Shown here in pieces: positions 1-7,456 of a stretch of DNA of 28,621 bases. The notes below the pieces were generated by a model, which saw only the letters and a program-made list of their open reading frames with translations, made no database searches and was not told where the DNA came from. The position numbers and the translations under genes were made by a program. Positions within the stretch are counted from its first letter, which is position 1. Every line of letters starts with the position of its first letter. Origin of the DNA: JALYGK01 sp036259835 (GTDB lineage: Bacteria; Actinomycetota; UBA4738); assembly GCA_036259835.1 (NCBI GenBank), contig DATABA010000098.1:1-28621 (forward strand), read 5' to 3'.

Positions 1-1682
1 ACCAGCGTTTCCGGGAGCGAGTCGCGGAATTCGATCAGTTTCGGTGCCCGGTATCCGGTTAGACCCTGTTTCGGGTCCTTGCAGAACTCGCGAACCTCTT
101 CCTCCGTGATCTTCTCGCCCTCGCGCGGGACGATGTAGGCCTTCACCGCCTCGCCGGTCTTGTCGTCCGGCAACCCGACCACCGCCACCTTCTGGATCTT
201 CGGGTGTCGGTACAGGACCTGCTCGATCTCGGTCGGGTACACGTTGAACCCCGACACGATGATCATGTCCTTCTTCCGGTCGACGATGTAGAAGTAGCCC
301 TCTTCGTCCATCTTGGCGATGTCTCCCGTGAGGAGCCACCGCCGGCCGTTCGAGTCCTCCTTGATCATCCCTTCGGTCTCTTCCGGCCGGTTGAAGTAGC
401 CCTGCATGATTTGCGGTCCGGAAATGATCAGCTCTCCCTGCTGGCCGGGTTCGACTTCCTTGGTCCAGTCCTCGATGTCGACGATCCGGCAATCCGTGTC
501 GGGAACCGGCAGGCCGATCGAGCCGACCTTCACCTTTCCGTAGATTGGGTTGGCATGCGTGATGGGGGACGTCTCCGTCAAGCCGTAGCCCTCCACGACT
601 CGGGCCCCGGTGATGCTCTCGAACTTCTCGGCAACGGCCTTCGGAAGCGGCGCGGCGCCGGAAAGACATGCCCGGATCGACTTCAGGTCGTAGTTCTTGG
701 TTTCCTTCCCCTCGTTGATCGCGATGTAGAGCCGCGGAACACCGGGGAACAGAGTCGGCTTCTCCTTCTGGATGACCTTCAGGGTCGGCTCCAACTCGAA
801 CCGCGGCATCAGGATGAGCTTGGCGGCCTTGTAGACGCCGAGGTTCATCGCCACGGTCATCCCGTAGGAGTGGAAGAACGGGATGATGCAGAGGATCGAA
901 TCCTTGCCCTCCCGCAAGTCGGGGAACCAGGACGCGCCCTGCATGACGTTCGCCACCAGATTGAAATGGCTCAACATGGCGCCCTTGGAAAGCCCGGTCG
1001 TCCCGCCCGTGTAGACGAGCCCAGCAAGGTCGGTCTTCGCGTTGATCTCCGCGGGGGGGACCGGCGCATAGGAGCCTGACATCATCTCCTTCCACCACCG
1101 GACCTTCGCGTCCGGTGGGACCGGGGGCCAGGGCTCGCCGGCCTCCTTTGCGTGCTTCTTGAGCGTTCGCGGCGCCAGAACGTTCACCGGGAAGGGAGCG
1201 AAGTCGGTCACCTTGCTGACCACCAGCTCACGGATTCCGACCTCGTCTCGAACGGCGGCAACCTTCGGGTATAGCGCATCCAGGACGACGCAGACTTCGA
1301 TCCCGGCGTCCTTCAGCTGATGCGAAAGCTCTCGCTCGGTGTAGAGCGGGTTGTTGCCGACGGCAATGGCCCCGATCCGAATTGCGGCGTAATACGCGAT
1401 GACGTACTGCGGACAGTTCGGAAGCACCAGGCCGACACGGTCGCCCCGCCCGACGCCCAGTGCCGCGAGCACCCGGCTGAACTGATCCACCTCCTTGAGG
1501 AGCTGGGCGAAGGTCAGCTTCTTCCCGAGCGGCGCTCCGGGCAGCCAGAACGAAACGGCCGGTGCGTCCGGAAACCGCTTCGCGGAGTCCTCGAGAAGCG
1601 AATAGAGAGACTTCTCCGGATACGGCTCGAGCGACTGCGGGACGTCGGGCGGATAACTGGCCAACCAGGGACGATCTTCCAT
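1..1682 (-). CDS. fadD: Long-chain fatty-acid--CoA ligase (FadD-type AMP-forming synthetase), C-terminus cut by window edge
   Basis: Activates a fatty acid to acyl-CoA through an acyl-adenylate, feeding beta-oxidation or lipid synthesis. My reading of the minus strand starts at ATG 1682 (MEDRPWLASYPPDVPQ) with a GGAGGAG ribosome site about 6 bases upstream. It stays open for 560 codons to base 1. ANL-superfamily motifs are in order: the phosphate loop YTGGTTGLSKG near residue 225, GYGLTETSP near 365, and the hinge region DRKKDMIIVSGFNVYP near 465. The gene ends at ...SLPETLV, so only the last few tens of residues, which carry the adenylation lysine in this family, lie outside the window. It is divergent from the penicillin-acylase gene across an 86-base gap. 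Chain-length preference cannot be read from the sequence. Every plus-strand ORF across this stretch is a shadow. Confidence 0.93.
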   Translation of the reverse strand, partial: MEDRPWLASYPPDVPQSLEPYPEKSLYSLLEDSAKRFPDAPAVSFWLPGAPLGKKLTFAQLLKEVDQFSRVLAALGVGRGDRVGLVLPNCPQYVIAYYAAIRIGAIAVGNNPLYTERELSHQLKDAGIEVCVVLDALYPKVAAVRDEVGIRELVVSKVTDFAPFPVNVLAPRTLKKHAKEAGEPWPPVPPDAKVRWWKEMMSGSYAPVPPAEINAKTDLAGLVYTGGTTGLSKGAMLSHFNLVANVMQGASWFPDLREGKDSILCIIPFFHSYGMTVAMNLGVYKAAKLILMPRFELEPTLKVIQKEKPTLFPGVPRLYIAINEGKETKNYDLKSIRACLSGAAPLPKAVAEKFESITGARVVEGYGLTETSPITHANPIYGKVKVGSIGLPVPDTDCRIVDIEDWTKEVEPGQQGELIISGPQIMQGYFNRPEETEGMIKEDSNGRRWLLTGDIAKMDEEGYFYIVDRKKDMIIVSGFNVYPTEIEQVLYRHPKIQKVAVVGLPDDKTGEAVKAYIVPREGEKITEEEVREFCKDPKQGLTGYRAPKLIEFRDSLPETL

Positions 1683-1768
1683 CGCTGCTCCTCCGGGCTA
1701 ATAAGGGACGCTCATTATGTACCCTTGACCGCGGTCCCTCCGCCGACCCCTGCAACCGGGAGCCTTCT
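1683..1768. promoter_or_regulatory. Divergent promoter region with a perfect 10-bp palindrome
   Basis: This 86-base gap must hold the start signals for both fadD (-) and the acylase gene (+). It contains the perfect palindrome GACCGCGGTC at 1727-1736. A wider inverted repeat, AGGGAC near 1704 and GTCCCT near 1734, flanks an AT-rich core with CATAAT on the minus strand. No clear -35/-10 pair was found, so a shared operator is only a suggestion. Confidence 0.3.
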
Positions 1769-4132
1769 GTGAACGAAATGGCCGACGTGCTGCGCGCCCG
1801 AGCCGAAGCGGCACTGCCGCCGGTCCAGGGACAACTGCGTATCGCCGGCCTTCGAGAACCGGTCGAGATCGTCCGAGACCGGTGGGGCGTCCCGCACATC
1901 TACGCCCGGAACCTTCACGACGCCTACTTCACCCAAGGTTTCGTGGTCGCGTCTGAGCGGCTGTTTCAGCTGGACTTCACCGCTCGGCTCGCAACGGGAA
2001 GGCTGTCGGAGCTGCTGGGCGACCTCACTCTTTCCATTGACCGGTTCGTTCGTACCGTCGGCTGGAACCGGGCCGGGCGCCGGTACACCGAACGATGGGA
2101 CGACCTCTCCTGGGAGATCTCGGAGGCGTACGCGGAAGGTGTGTTCGCCTGGGTCGACACCATGCCGGTGCGGCCCATCGAATACGAGATCCTTCAGCAG
2201 GACCCAGTGTTCGAACGAGGACGAGAGGGAGTCGAGATGGCGGCGGCGAACGCGGTCTTCTTCGCCTGGACACAGTCGACCAACTGGGACGCGGAGCTGC
2301 TGCGCGCCGAGATCGCCGAGCAGCTCGGATGGGAAGAGATGCTCGCCCTCTTTCCCGACCTCCCGGCCGACGCTCCGCCGGTCGTTCCGGGGAAGGACGA
2401 AGGAATCGGTGGGCGGCTCGCCGCGCTGGAGCTGCTCCGCCAGGCGCCGGTCCTCCCGGGAAGGCAGGGCTCGAACAGCTGGGTGGTCTCCGGTGAGCGA
2501 ACCACCACGGGGATGCCCCTCCTGGCCAACGATCCACACGTCTTCGTCCAGGTTCCGTCGATGTTCTACGAGCTGCAGCTGTCGGCTCCCGGGCTCGAGG
2601 CGGGTGGTGTGGCGCTCCATTTCAGTCCGGGCGTCCTGATCGGACACAACGAACGCATCGCCTGGGGTTACACCACGCTGCCCGGAGATTCACAGGATCT
2701 CTTCATGGAACGGCTCAACGAAGATCGGACCGCTGCGCTCTACAACGGCGTGTGGGAAGAGCTCACCGTGCACCGCGAAGAGATCCGCGTTCGGGGTCGG
2801 TCGGAACCGGAGATCGTGGAGGTCCGCGAGACGAGGCACGGTCCAATCCTCGAGTCGTACATGGTCGGGATGGCGAACCCCGAGGTCGTGGAGGAGGGGC
2901 TGCGCGAGACCTACGCGATGCGGTGGGTGGGAATGGAGGACATCACCATCCCGTCCACCGTCCACAGGGTAAGCACCGCCGCCAGTTTCGACGAGTTCCG
3001 CGCCGCCCTGGCGGACTGGACATGCTCCGGGGTGCACGCCGTATACGCCGACGTTGACGGCAACATCGGCTATCAGGCCGCCGGCCTCTATCCGGTCAGG
3101 AAGAAAGGCGACGGCACCGTTCCCGTCCCGGGTTGGACCGACGATTACGAATGGAACGGCTACATCCCATATGAAGCCCTTCCATGGGCGCTGAACCCGA
3201 AGGAGGGCTTCATCGCCACGGCGAACAACCGGCCGCACGGCGAGTCGTACCCCTACCTGATCGGCCGGGACTTTCTGCCCCCATATCGAGCGCGACGAAT
3301 CGCCCAGTGCATAACGGAGCGCGCCGTCCACGACGTCCAATCGTTCGCTCGAATGCAGATGGACACCGTGTCGATCCCGGCCCGAACGATGATTCCGTAC
3401 CTCGTCTCGATCGAGCCGGCGGGAGATCGCCAGAAGCAAGCCCTGGCCATCCTGGGGGATTGGGACTTCGATCTGCGGGCGGATTCGGCGGCCGCCGCGA
3501 TCTTCGAGGTGTGGTGCTGCCGCATCGCGGACGAGGTGCTGCTGCCCCATCTGGGCGCCGAGCTGTACCGGCACTTTCACTCTCACCGACAGTGGGGAAC
3601 CATCGCGTTTCAGTACGAGGTGCTTCCCGCGATCCTCGAGTTCCCCACCGCCAGATGGTTCGGCGAGGACGGCCACGCGGGACGGGACAAGGTTCTTCTC
3701 CGCGCCCTCGACCGCGCGCTCGATGAGCTAACGGCAGCGCTCGGCGACGACATGACGGAATGGCAGTGGGGCGTCCTTCACACCGTCCAGTTCGCCGGGC
3801 GCTTCTCGATCCTTCCCGACCTCGGGGAGCTGTTCGTGGCGGGCGAAGGTCCGTTGGGCGGCGACGAGCAGACCATCGCCCAGGGGCAGTACGAACCAGG
3901 AACGCCGTACCGCGCCCTGGTGGTTCCCGCATGGCGCCAGATCATCGATCTGAGCGACCTGGACGCCTCGGTCGGGGTGCAGCCTCCGGGACAGTCCGGG
4001 AATCCGGCGAGCCCGCACTTCAACGACCAGTTCGATCTGTGGATGAACGGCCGGCATCACGCCTTGCCGTTCAGCCGGTCGGCGGTGGACGCGCAGGCCG
4101 AGTCGACACTCAACTTGCTGCCGCCCGAATAA
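1769..4132 (+). CDS. Penicillin-acylase family amidohydrolase (Ntn hydrolase), apparently cytoplasmic
   Basis: Member of the penicillin/acyl-homoserine-lactone acylase family, which cleaves amide bonds after self-processing into alpha and beta chains. From GTG 1769 it is 787 residues. That start is preferred over the upstream ATG because GGGAG sits 6 bases before it and homology begins only at about residue 25 (RDRWGVPHIYA). ATG 1778 is an alternative. The autoproteolysis site and N-terminal nucleophile are seen as GSNSWVVSG with Ser235, and the oxyanion-hole asparagine lies in TANNRP at residues 486-487. No signal peptide is visible, unlike the classical periplasmic or secreted enzymes. It leads a tight run with crgA (12-base gap) and fmdB. 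The substrate is unknown; beta-lactam specificity should not be assumed. Confidence 0.9.
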   Translation: MNEMADVLRARAEAALPPVQGQLRIAGLREPVEIVRDRWGVPHIYARNLHDAYFTQGFVVASERLFQLDFTARLATGRLSELLGDLTLSIDRFVRTVGWNRAGRRYTERWDDLSWEISEAYAEGVFAWVDTMPVRPIEYEILQQDPVFERGREGVEMAAANAVFFAWTQSTNWDAELLRAEIAEQLGWEEMLALFPDLPADAPPVVPGKDEGIGGRLAALELLRQAPVLPGRQGSNSWVVSGERTTTGMPLLANDPHVFVQVPSMFYELQLSAPGLEAGGVALHFSPGVLIGHNERIAWGYTTLPGDSQDLFMERLNEDRTAALYNGVWEELTVHREEIRVRGRSEPEIVEVRETRHGPILESYMVGMANPEVVEEGLRETYAMRWVGMEDITIPSTVHRVSTAASFDEFRAALADWTCSGVHAVYADVDGNIGYQAAGLYPVRKKGDGTVPVPGWTDDYEWNGYIPYEALPWALNPKEGFIATANNRPHGESYPYLIGRDFLPPYRARRIAQCITERAVHDVQSFARMQMDTVSIPARTMIPYLVSIEPAGDRQKQALAILGDWDFDLRADSAAAAIFEVWCCRIADEVLLPHLGAELYRHFHSHRQWGTIAFQYEVLPAILEFPTARWFGEDGHAGRDKVLLRALDRALDELTAALGDDMTEWQWGVLHTVQFAGRFSILPDLGELFVAGEGPLGGDEQTIAQGQYEPGTPYRALVVPAWRQIIDLSDLDASVGVQPPGQSGNPASPHFNDQFDLWMNGRHHALPFSRSAVDAQAESTLNLLPPE

Positions 4133-4144
4133 GCTGGAGCTGTC

Positions 4145-4384
4145 ATGCCCAGATCGAAAGCGAAGCGCCGGAGATATCAACCGCCGCCGAAGAAGAAGCC
4201 GAAACCCAGCCCGCGATGGTTCGGCGTGCTTGTCCTCTCGATCATGGCGATCGGGGTCGTAATGATCATCCTCAACTATCTCGGACTGATTCCCGGGACG
4301 GGCGGCCAGGCGACGAACTTCTACCTCTTCCTGGGGCTGGGGTTCATCGCGGTCGGGTTTCTGGCAGCGACGCAGTGGCGGTAG
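4145..4384 (+). CDS. crgA: Cell division protein CrgA
   Basis: CrgA is a small actinobacterial divisome membrane protein that in mycobacteria and Streptomyces contacts FtsZ and septal cell-wall proteins. This 79-residue product has the family plan. A basic N-terminus (MPRSKAKRRR) is followed by a Pro/Lys stretch, two membrane helices at about 24-45 and 57-76, a short outer loop and a terminal WR motif. A GGAG element precedes the ATG. It follows the acylase gene by 12 bases and precedes fmdB by 13, so the three are probably co-transcribed. In many actinobacteria crgA lies near other division or peptidoglycan genes; here it does not. Confidence 0.85.
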   Translation: MPRSKAKRRRYQPPPKKKPKPSPRWFGVLVLSIMAIGVVMIILNYLGLIPGTGGQATNFYLFLGLGFIAVGFLAATQWR

Positions 4385-4397
4385 CCGGAGCGTAGCG

Positions 4398-4643
4398 GTG
4401 CCGGTTTACGAATACCGCTGTCGCTCCTGCGGCAACACCCAGGAAGAAATCCAACCGATGGGGGCGCCCCCTCCCGGTCCCTGTGAGGTGTGCGGGGGAG
4501 AGCTTCGAAGAGTGTTCGGACGTGTCGGCGTTCGATTCTCGGGATGGGGATTCCGGAGCACCGATTCCTTGCTTCCGGACAACCGGCCGAAGAAGGACTT
4601 CAACCAGCTGCGTGAGAAGGCTGAGGAGATCGCCGAGGGCTGA
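4398..4643 (+). CDS. FmdB-family zinc-ribbon protein
   Basis: Small zinc-ribbon protein of 81 residues starting at GTG 4398. It opens with the family signature MPVYEYRC and has two CxxC pairs, Cys8/Cys11 and Cys29/Cys32, expected to bind one zinc. The tail after residue 40 is charged and probably flexible. The family (FmdB_Put_Reg) was named from a putative regulator of formamidase and amide metabolism, and most members have no tested function. Its position behind an amidohydrolase gene is suggestive but not evidence. It ends 6 bases before the convergent zinc-ribbon gene at 4650. Confidence 0.85.
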   Translation: MPVYEYRCRSCGNTQEEIQPMGAPPPGPCEVCGGELRRVFGRVGVRFSGWGFRSTDSLLPDNRPKKDFNQLREKAEEIAEG

Positions 4644-4649
4644 CGTTCG

Positions 4650-4928
4650 CTAGTTGAGTTGCGGTTGCTGCCTCGGCCGCCGGGTGACCTGCATCGGTTC
4701 GCCGCAGTGGCGAGGGATCTGAATCTCGCCCACCCGCGTGACGTGGAACTCGGTTCCGCATTCACCGCACACCAAAAACACGTCCAGATCCTGTACGTCT
4801 TCGGGTTCGACTCTTTCTCGCGGTCCAATGCCGGCAATGGCGCGGAGAAACACGAACCCGGCGAACACGATGACCACAAAGAAAACGACCGCGATGGACC
4901 AAAGAAGCCAGGTGGCGATGCCGAGCAC
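4650..4928 (-). CDS. Membrane-anchored small zinc-ribbon protein, hypothetical
   Basis: A 92-residue protein from GTG 4928. Residues 5-30 form one strongly hydrophobic helix. A short acidic linker (ERVEPEDVQDLDV) leads to a cytoplasmic or exposed zinc-binding knuckle with Cys54/Cys57 and His74/Cys75 (CGECGTEF ... PRHCGEPM), resembling a rubredoxin-like ribbon. The tail is basic and Gln-rich. I do not recognise a named family. The helix plus metal knuckle is coherent enough to call it a real gene despite the weak ribosome site. It converges on fmdB with a 6-base gap, so two unrelated zinc ribbons sit end to end. Confidence 0.65.
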   Translation of the reverse strand: MLGIATWLLWSIAVVFFVVIVFAGFVFLRAIAGIGPRERVEPEDVQDLDVFLVCGECGTEFHVTRVGEIQIPRHCGEPMQVTRRPRQQPQLN

Positions 4929-4989
4929 GCCTTCAAGCTTACGGGCTAGTCAGGTTCGGCCATTTCGAAGATGGAGCCCGTCCCGAAAC

Positions 4990-5015
4990 GTTTTTTCGCG
5001 AACGCGTGAGGGTAA
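4990..5015 (+). promoter_or_regulatory. SigF/SigB-like stress promoter for the GPGG membrane protein
   Basis: GTTT at 4990-4993 and GGGTAA at 5010-5015 are separated by 16 bases. This matches the published actinobacterial SigF / general-stress consensus (GTTT, 15-17 bases, GGGTA). Transcription would begin near 5022, giving a leader of about 55 bases before ATG 5077. The match is by eye. Confidence 0.55.
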
Positions 5016-5076
5016 TTCGGTAGAGGCATCGAGACATGTGCCCGCAAGGCGCCCCCCAAGCGAAAAGGGAGATGCC

Positions 5077-5229
5077 ATGGAAGCCTCCACACTCCTTTGG
5101 GCCCTGGCGGTGATCCTGGTGATCGCCGGGATCGTCACCCTACTCAGAGGTGGGATCGTTGCCGGCGTCGTCCTCATCATCGTGGGGTTGCTGGTGGGGC
5201 CCGGCGGCGTAAGTATCTTCACCGACTGA
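5077..5229 (+). CDS. GPGG-motif small membrane protein
   Basis: A 50-residue protein from ATG 5077, with AAGGGA about 6 bases upstream. Two short hydrophobic helices (residues about 5-22 and 26-41) are separated by LLRGG, followed by the motif VGPGGVSIFTD at the end. This matches the small actinobacterial family annotated by its GPGG motif; the function is unknown. Two lines of evidence make it a deliberate single-gene unit: a SigF/SigB-like promoter upstream (4990-5015) and a strong terminator directly after the stop. Expression under envelope or general stress is inferred from that promoter only. Upstream in-frame codons back to 4738 are not part of the gene. Confidence 0.75.
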   Translation: MEASTLLWALAVILVIAGIVTLLRGGIVAGVVLIIVGLLVGPGGVSIFTD

Positions 5230-5233
5230 CCTA

Positions 5234-5273
5234 ACGAAACGGCCGGGAGGTTGATCCCTCCCGGCCGCTTCGT
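5234..5273. terminator. Strong hairpin terminator, probably bidirectional
   Basis: Arms 5234-5250 and 5257-5273 pair over 17 positions with a single mismatch around a 6-base loop (TTGATC), and the stem core is CGGCCGGGAGG. The sequence GTTTGCTTCT follows on the plus strand. It lies between the convergent GPGG gene and the membrane-protein gene at 5318, so it can serve both. Confidence 0.8.
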
Positions 5274-5317
5274 GTTTGCTTCTCACCTCCGCGCGAGCGC
5301 GCGCACATGTAACTCGA

Positions 5318-6064
5318 TCAAACGGTCGCTGTCTGGCTCCTTCGCCAAAGCAACACGGAAAGCGCCAGGAACCATACCGTGATGAGGAACGACGCCGGCG
5401 TGAAGATGACGTTGAAGGCAAAGGTTGTGACCGCCCCGGCCAGGAAGTTGATCGCTCCGGCGAGGACGCCAGCGATGCCGCCTATGATCCCGACCACTGC
5501 GACCCACCTCGGGTAGGTTCCGTCGGTCCAAAGCGCCATGCCGGCAACAATCGGAGTGACGCCAAAGAAGAGGATCGTCGACCCGATGAAGAGAGCGTTC
5601 TCGAAGCTCTCGGCTGCGCCGGCCGCAAGAGCGATGGTGGATTTGGCGGCGCCGGTTGCCTCCGCCCACGCCGTCGCCAAGCCCCAAAGCCCGTATCCGT
5701 CCATCACGAACGAAACAGCCGTAACCGCCGTGCTGACGAGGACCAACGCGAGGGCAGGACGAGCCCACGGTGACGGGCCGCCGCTGATTGAGCGATACAC
5801 GGCCACGAACGTAACCAGACCAAGCACGAGCGCGACCACGAACCCCAGGTGAACCGCGAGCCAGGGCCCGAAGTCGGCGATCCGCTGCAAGCGAGTCTCG
5901 GTGGGCTCACCGAAGAGGTTCCTCGGGTGGACGGCGTTCGTGATGAGCCCAATCGCCGTGCCGACGAACCCCGCGACGGCCCCGGCCTTGTAGAGACTTC
6001 GGTCGGAGGACTCGGCGCCTCGACCGGTGGGCGTGGCGCCCCGCGCCTGAACAGTGGTAGCCAT
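5318..6064 (-). CDS. Polytopic membrane protein, hypothetical
   Basis: A 248-residue protein with a soluble N-terminal tail of about 25 residues and six or so hydrophobic helices. These are roughly 27-47, 68-90, 101-123, 155-180, 188-210 and 213-240. The Ala/Gly-rich helices and the absence of charged catalytic motifs leave the function open; the shape resembles DUF4386-like proteins, but I cannot confirm this. A GGGAGG element precedes ATG 6064. Its promoter overlaps a 19-base palindrome (6093-6111), so it is probably under a TetR-type repressor not encoded in this window. It ends at the shared terminator 5234-5273. Confidence 0.7.
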   Translation of the reverse strand: MATTVQARGATPTGRGAESSDRSLYKAGAVAGFVGTAIGLITNAVHPRNLFGEPTETRLQRIADFGPWLAVHLGFVVALVLGLVTFVAVYRSISGGPSPWARPALALVLVSTAVTAVSFVMDGYGLWGLATAWAEATGAAKSTIALAAGAAESFENALFIGSTILFFGVTPIVAGMALWTDGTYPRWVAVVGIIGGIAGVLAGAINFLAGAVTTFAFNVIFTPASFLITVWFLALSVLLWRRSQTATV

Positions 6065-6092
6065 TCTCCCGCCTCCCTTCTCGCTCAGCCTA

Positions 6093-6117
6093 CTGACTGA
6101 ACGGCAGTCAGATTCTA
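6093..6117 (-). promoter_or_regulatory. Operator palindrome next to a -10 box, upstream of the membrane-protein gene
   Basis: CTGACTG (6093-6099) and CAGTCAG (6105-6111) form a perfect 7-bp inverted repeat around AACGG. On the minus strand TAGAAT (6117-6112) abuts it as a possible -10 box; no good -35 was seen. The repeat ends 28 bases before the start codon at 6064. Size, spacing and placement are typical of TetR-family operators. Confidence 0.5.
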
Positions 6118-6185
6118 GAGAAGGGAGCGGCCCGACGCGAATGAAGGCCCGGGTGCCTAGCGGGTATTAGTCGGCCCGGTGGGGG

Positions 6186-7400
6186 CTATCCGAGGCGCTC
6201 GATGATCGTGGCGTTGGCCATGCCGCCGCCCTCGCACATCGTCTGGAGCCCGTATCGGCCGCCCCGCCGCTCCAGCTCGTGGAGCATCGTCGTCATGAGC
6301 TTCGCTCCCGTCGCGCCCAGCGGGTGACCAACGGCAATGGCGCCGCCGTTCGGGTTGACATGCTCCTCGAACCACTCGTCGGAAACGCCGAGCTCGCGCT
6401 GCCAGGCGAGCACGACTGAAGCGAAAGCCTCATTGATCTCCACCACCTCGATGTCCTCGACCGCCAGCCCGGCGCGCTCCAGCACTCTCCTCGTCGCCGG
6501 AATCGGCGCCGTGAGCATCAGGATCGGCGAGTCGCCGGCGAGTGAGAACGAAACGAACCTCGCGCGTGGTGTGAGCCCAAGTTCATCGGCCTTCTCCCTG
6601 CTGGCGATGAGCACCGCCGATGCCCCGTCGGAGATCTGAGACGAGTTCCCGGCCGTGACCGTCCAGTTGAGTTGCCCCGGGAACATCTCCTCGAAAGTCG
6701 GGTTCTGGAATGCCGGCGGGAGCGTTCCCATCTTCTCCCGGTTGGGCTCGAACCGGATCCCTTCGTCGTAGTCCAGCAGAACCTGCTCACCCTCCGCGCC
6801 GGTCACCTTCAATGGGAGGATCTCCCGCTTGAAGTAACCATTCTTCGTCGCCTCCGCCGCCCGAAGGTGCGACCGGTACGCGAAGTCGTCTGAGTCCTCG
6901 CGGGTGATGTTCCACTTCGACGCGATGAGGTCGGCCGAAATGCCTTGCGGAACGATCTTCCCCTCGTACCGAGCGAACATCTGATTGCCGAAGGGGTTCT
7001 GGCCCATCATCGAGGACCCCATTGGAACTCGAGTCATGTTCTCGACGCCGGACGCGACCACCAGGTCGTAGGCGCCCGCCATCACACCCTGCGCGGCGAA
7101 GTGGATGGACTGCTGGGACGAGCCGCACTGGCGGTCGACGGTGGTTGAGGGAATCGTCTCAGGGAACCCAGCCGCGAGCCAGCCGTTCCGTCCGACGTTG
7201 ATGGACTGCTCGCCGACCTGCGAGACGCAACCCGTGATGTTGTCTTCGATCTCGCCCGGGTCGACGCCGGCCCGGGCGACGACTTCCTTCAGCGCCTCGG
7301 CCAGGAGGTCGACCGGGTGGGTCTCCTTCAGGGAGCCGTTTCGCTTGCCAATCGGCGTCCGAACGGCCTCAATGATGACGGCTTCGCGTACCTCAGGCAT
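6186..7400 (-). CDS. Thiolase (acetyl-CoA acyltransferase / acetyltransferase, FadA-type)
   Basis: Catalyses thiolytic cleavage of 3-ketoacyl-CoA in beta-oxidation, or the reverse condensation. Length 404 residues, normal for the family. The acyl-accepting cysteine is Cys92 in DRQCGSSQQ; the second active-site set is NEAFAS, His359 in GHPLGATG and Cys389 in MCEGGG. An AAGGAG site lies 8 bases before ATG 7400. No fadB-type partner is adjacent, so degradative versus synthetic direction is not determined; FadA5/FadA6-like degradative thiolases of actinobacteria are the closest in feel. A TetR-type palindrome at 7434-7445 between a possible -10 and the ribosome site suggests ligand-controlled expression. 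FadD at the left edge may act in the same pathway but is not linked. Confidence 0.92.
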   Translation of the reverse strand: MPEVREAVIIEAVRTPIGKRNGSLKETHPVDLLAEALKEVVARAGVDPGEIEDNITGCVSQVGEQSINVGRNGWLAAGFPETIPSTTVDRQCGSSQQSIHFAAQGVMAGAYDLVVASGVENMTRVPMGSSMMGQNPFGNQMFARYEGKIVPQGISADLIASKWNITREDSDDFAYRSHLRAAEATKNGYFKREILPLKVTGAEGEQVLLDYDEGIRFEPNREKMGTLPPAFQNPTFEEMFPGQLNWTVTAGNSSQISDGASAVLIASREKADELGLTPRARFVSFSLAGDSPILMLTAPIPATRRVLERAGLAVEDIEVVEINEAFASVVLAWQRELGVSDEWFEEHVNPNGGAIAVGHPLGATGAKLMTTMLHELERRGGRYGLQTMCEGGGMANATIIERLG

Positions 7401-7433
7401 GAGAGAAGCTCCTTCCTCTGGTCGCCAGTAACC

Positions 7434-7456
7434 TACCGATCAGTAACAAATCTTAG
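7434..7456 (-). promoter_or_regulatory. Putative TetR-type operator and -10 box of the thiolase gene
   Basis: TACCGATCAGTA at 7434-7445 is a 12-bp palindrome with one mismatched pair. On the minus strand TAAGAT (7456-7451), overlapping the end of the MFS gene, could be the -10, placing the palindrome just downstream of it. The arrangement copies that at 6093-6117, though the palindrome sequences differ. No -35 was recognised. Confidence 0.42.

Noticed and set aside
204..1079. 291-codon plus-strand ORF opposite fadD
   Set aside because: The minus strand encodes all FadD motifs continuously; the plus reading is a shadow.
1719..1745. GGGTAC on the minus strand as a SigF-like -10 for fadD
   Set aside because: No GTTT-type -35 occurs 15-17 bases upstream.
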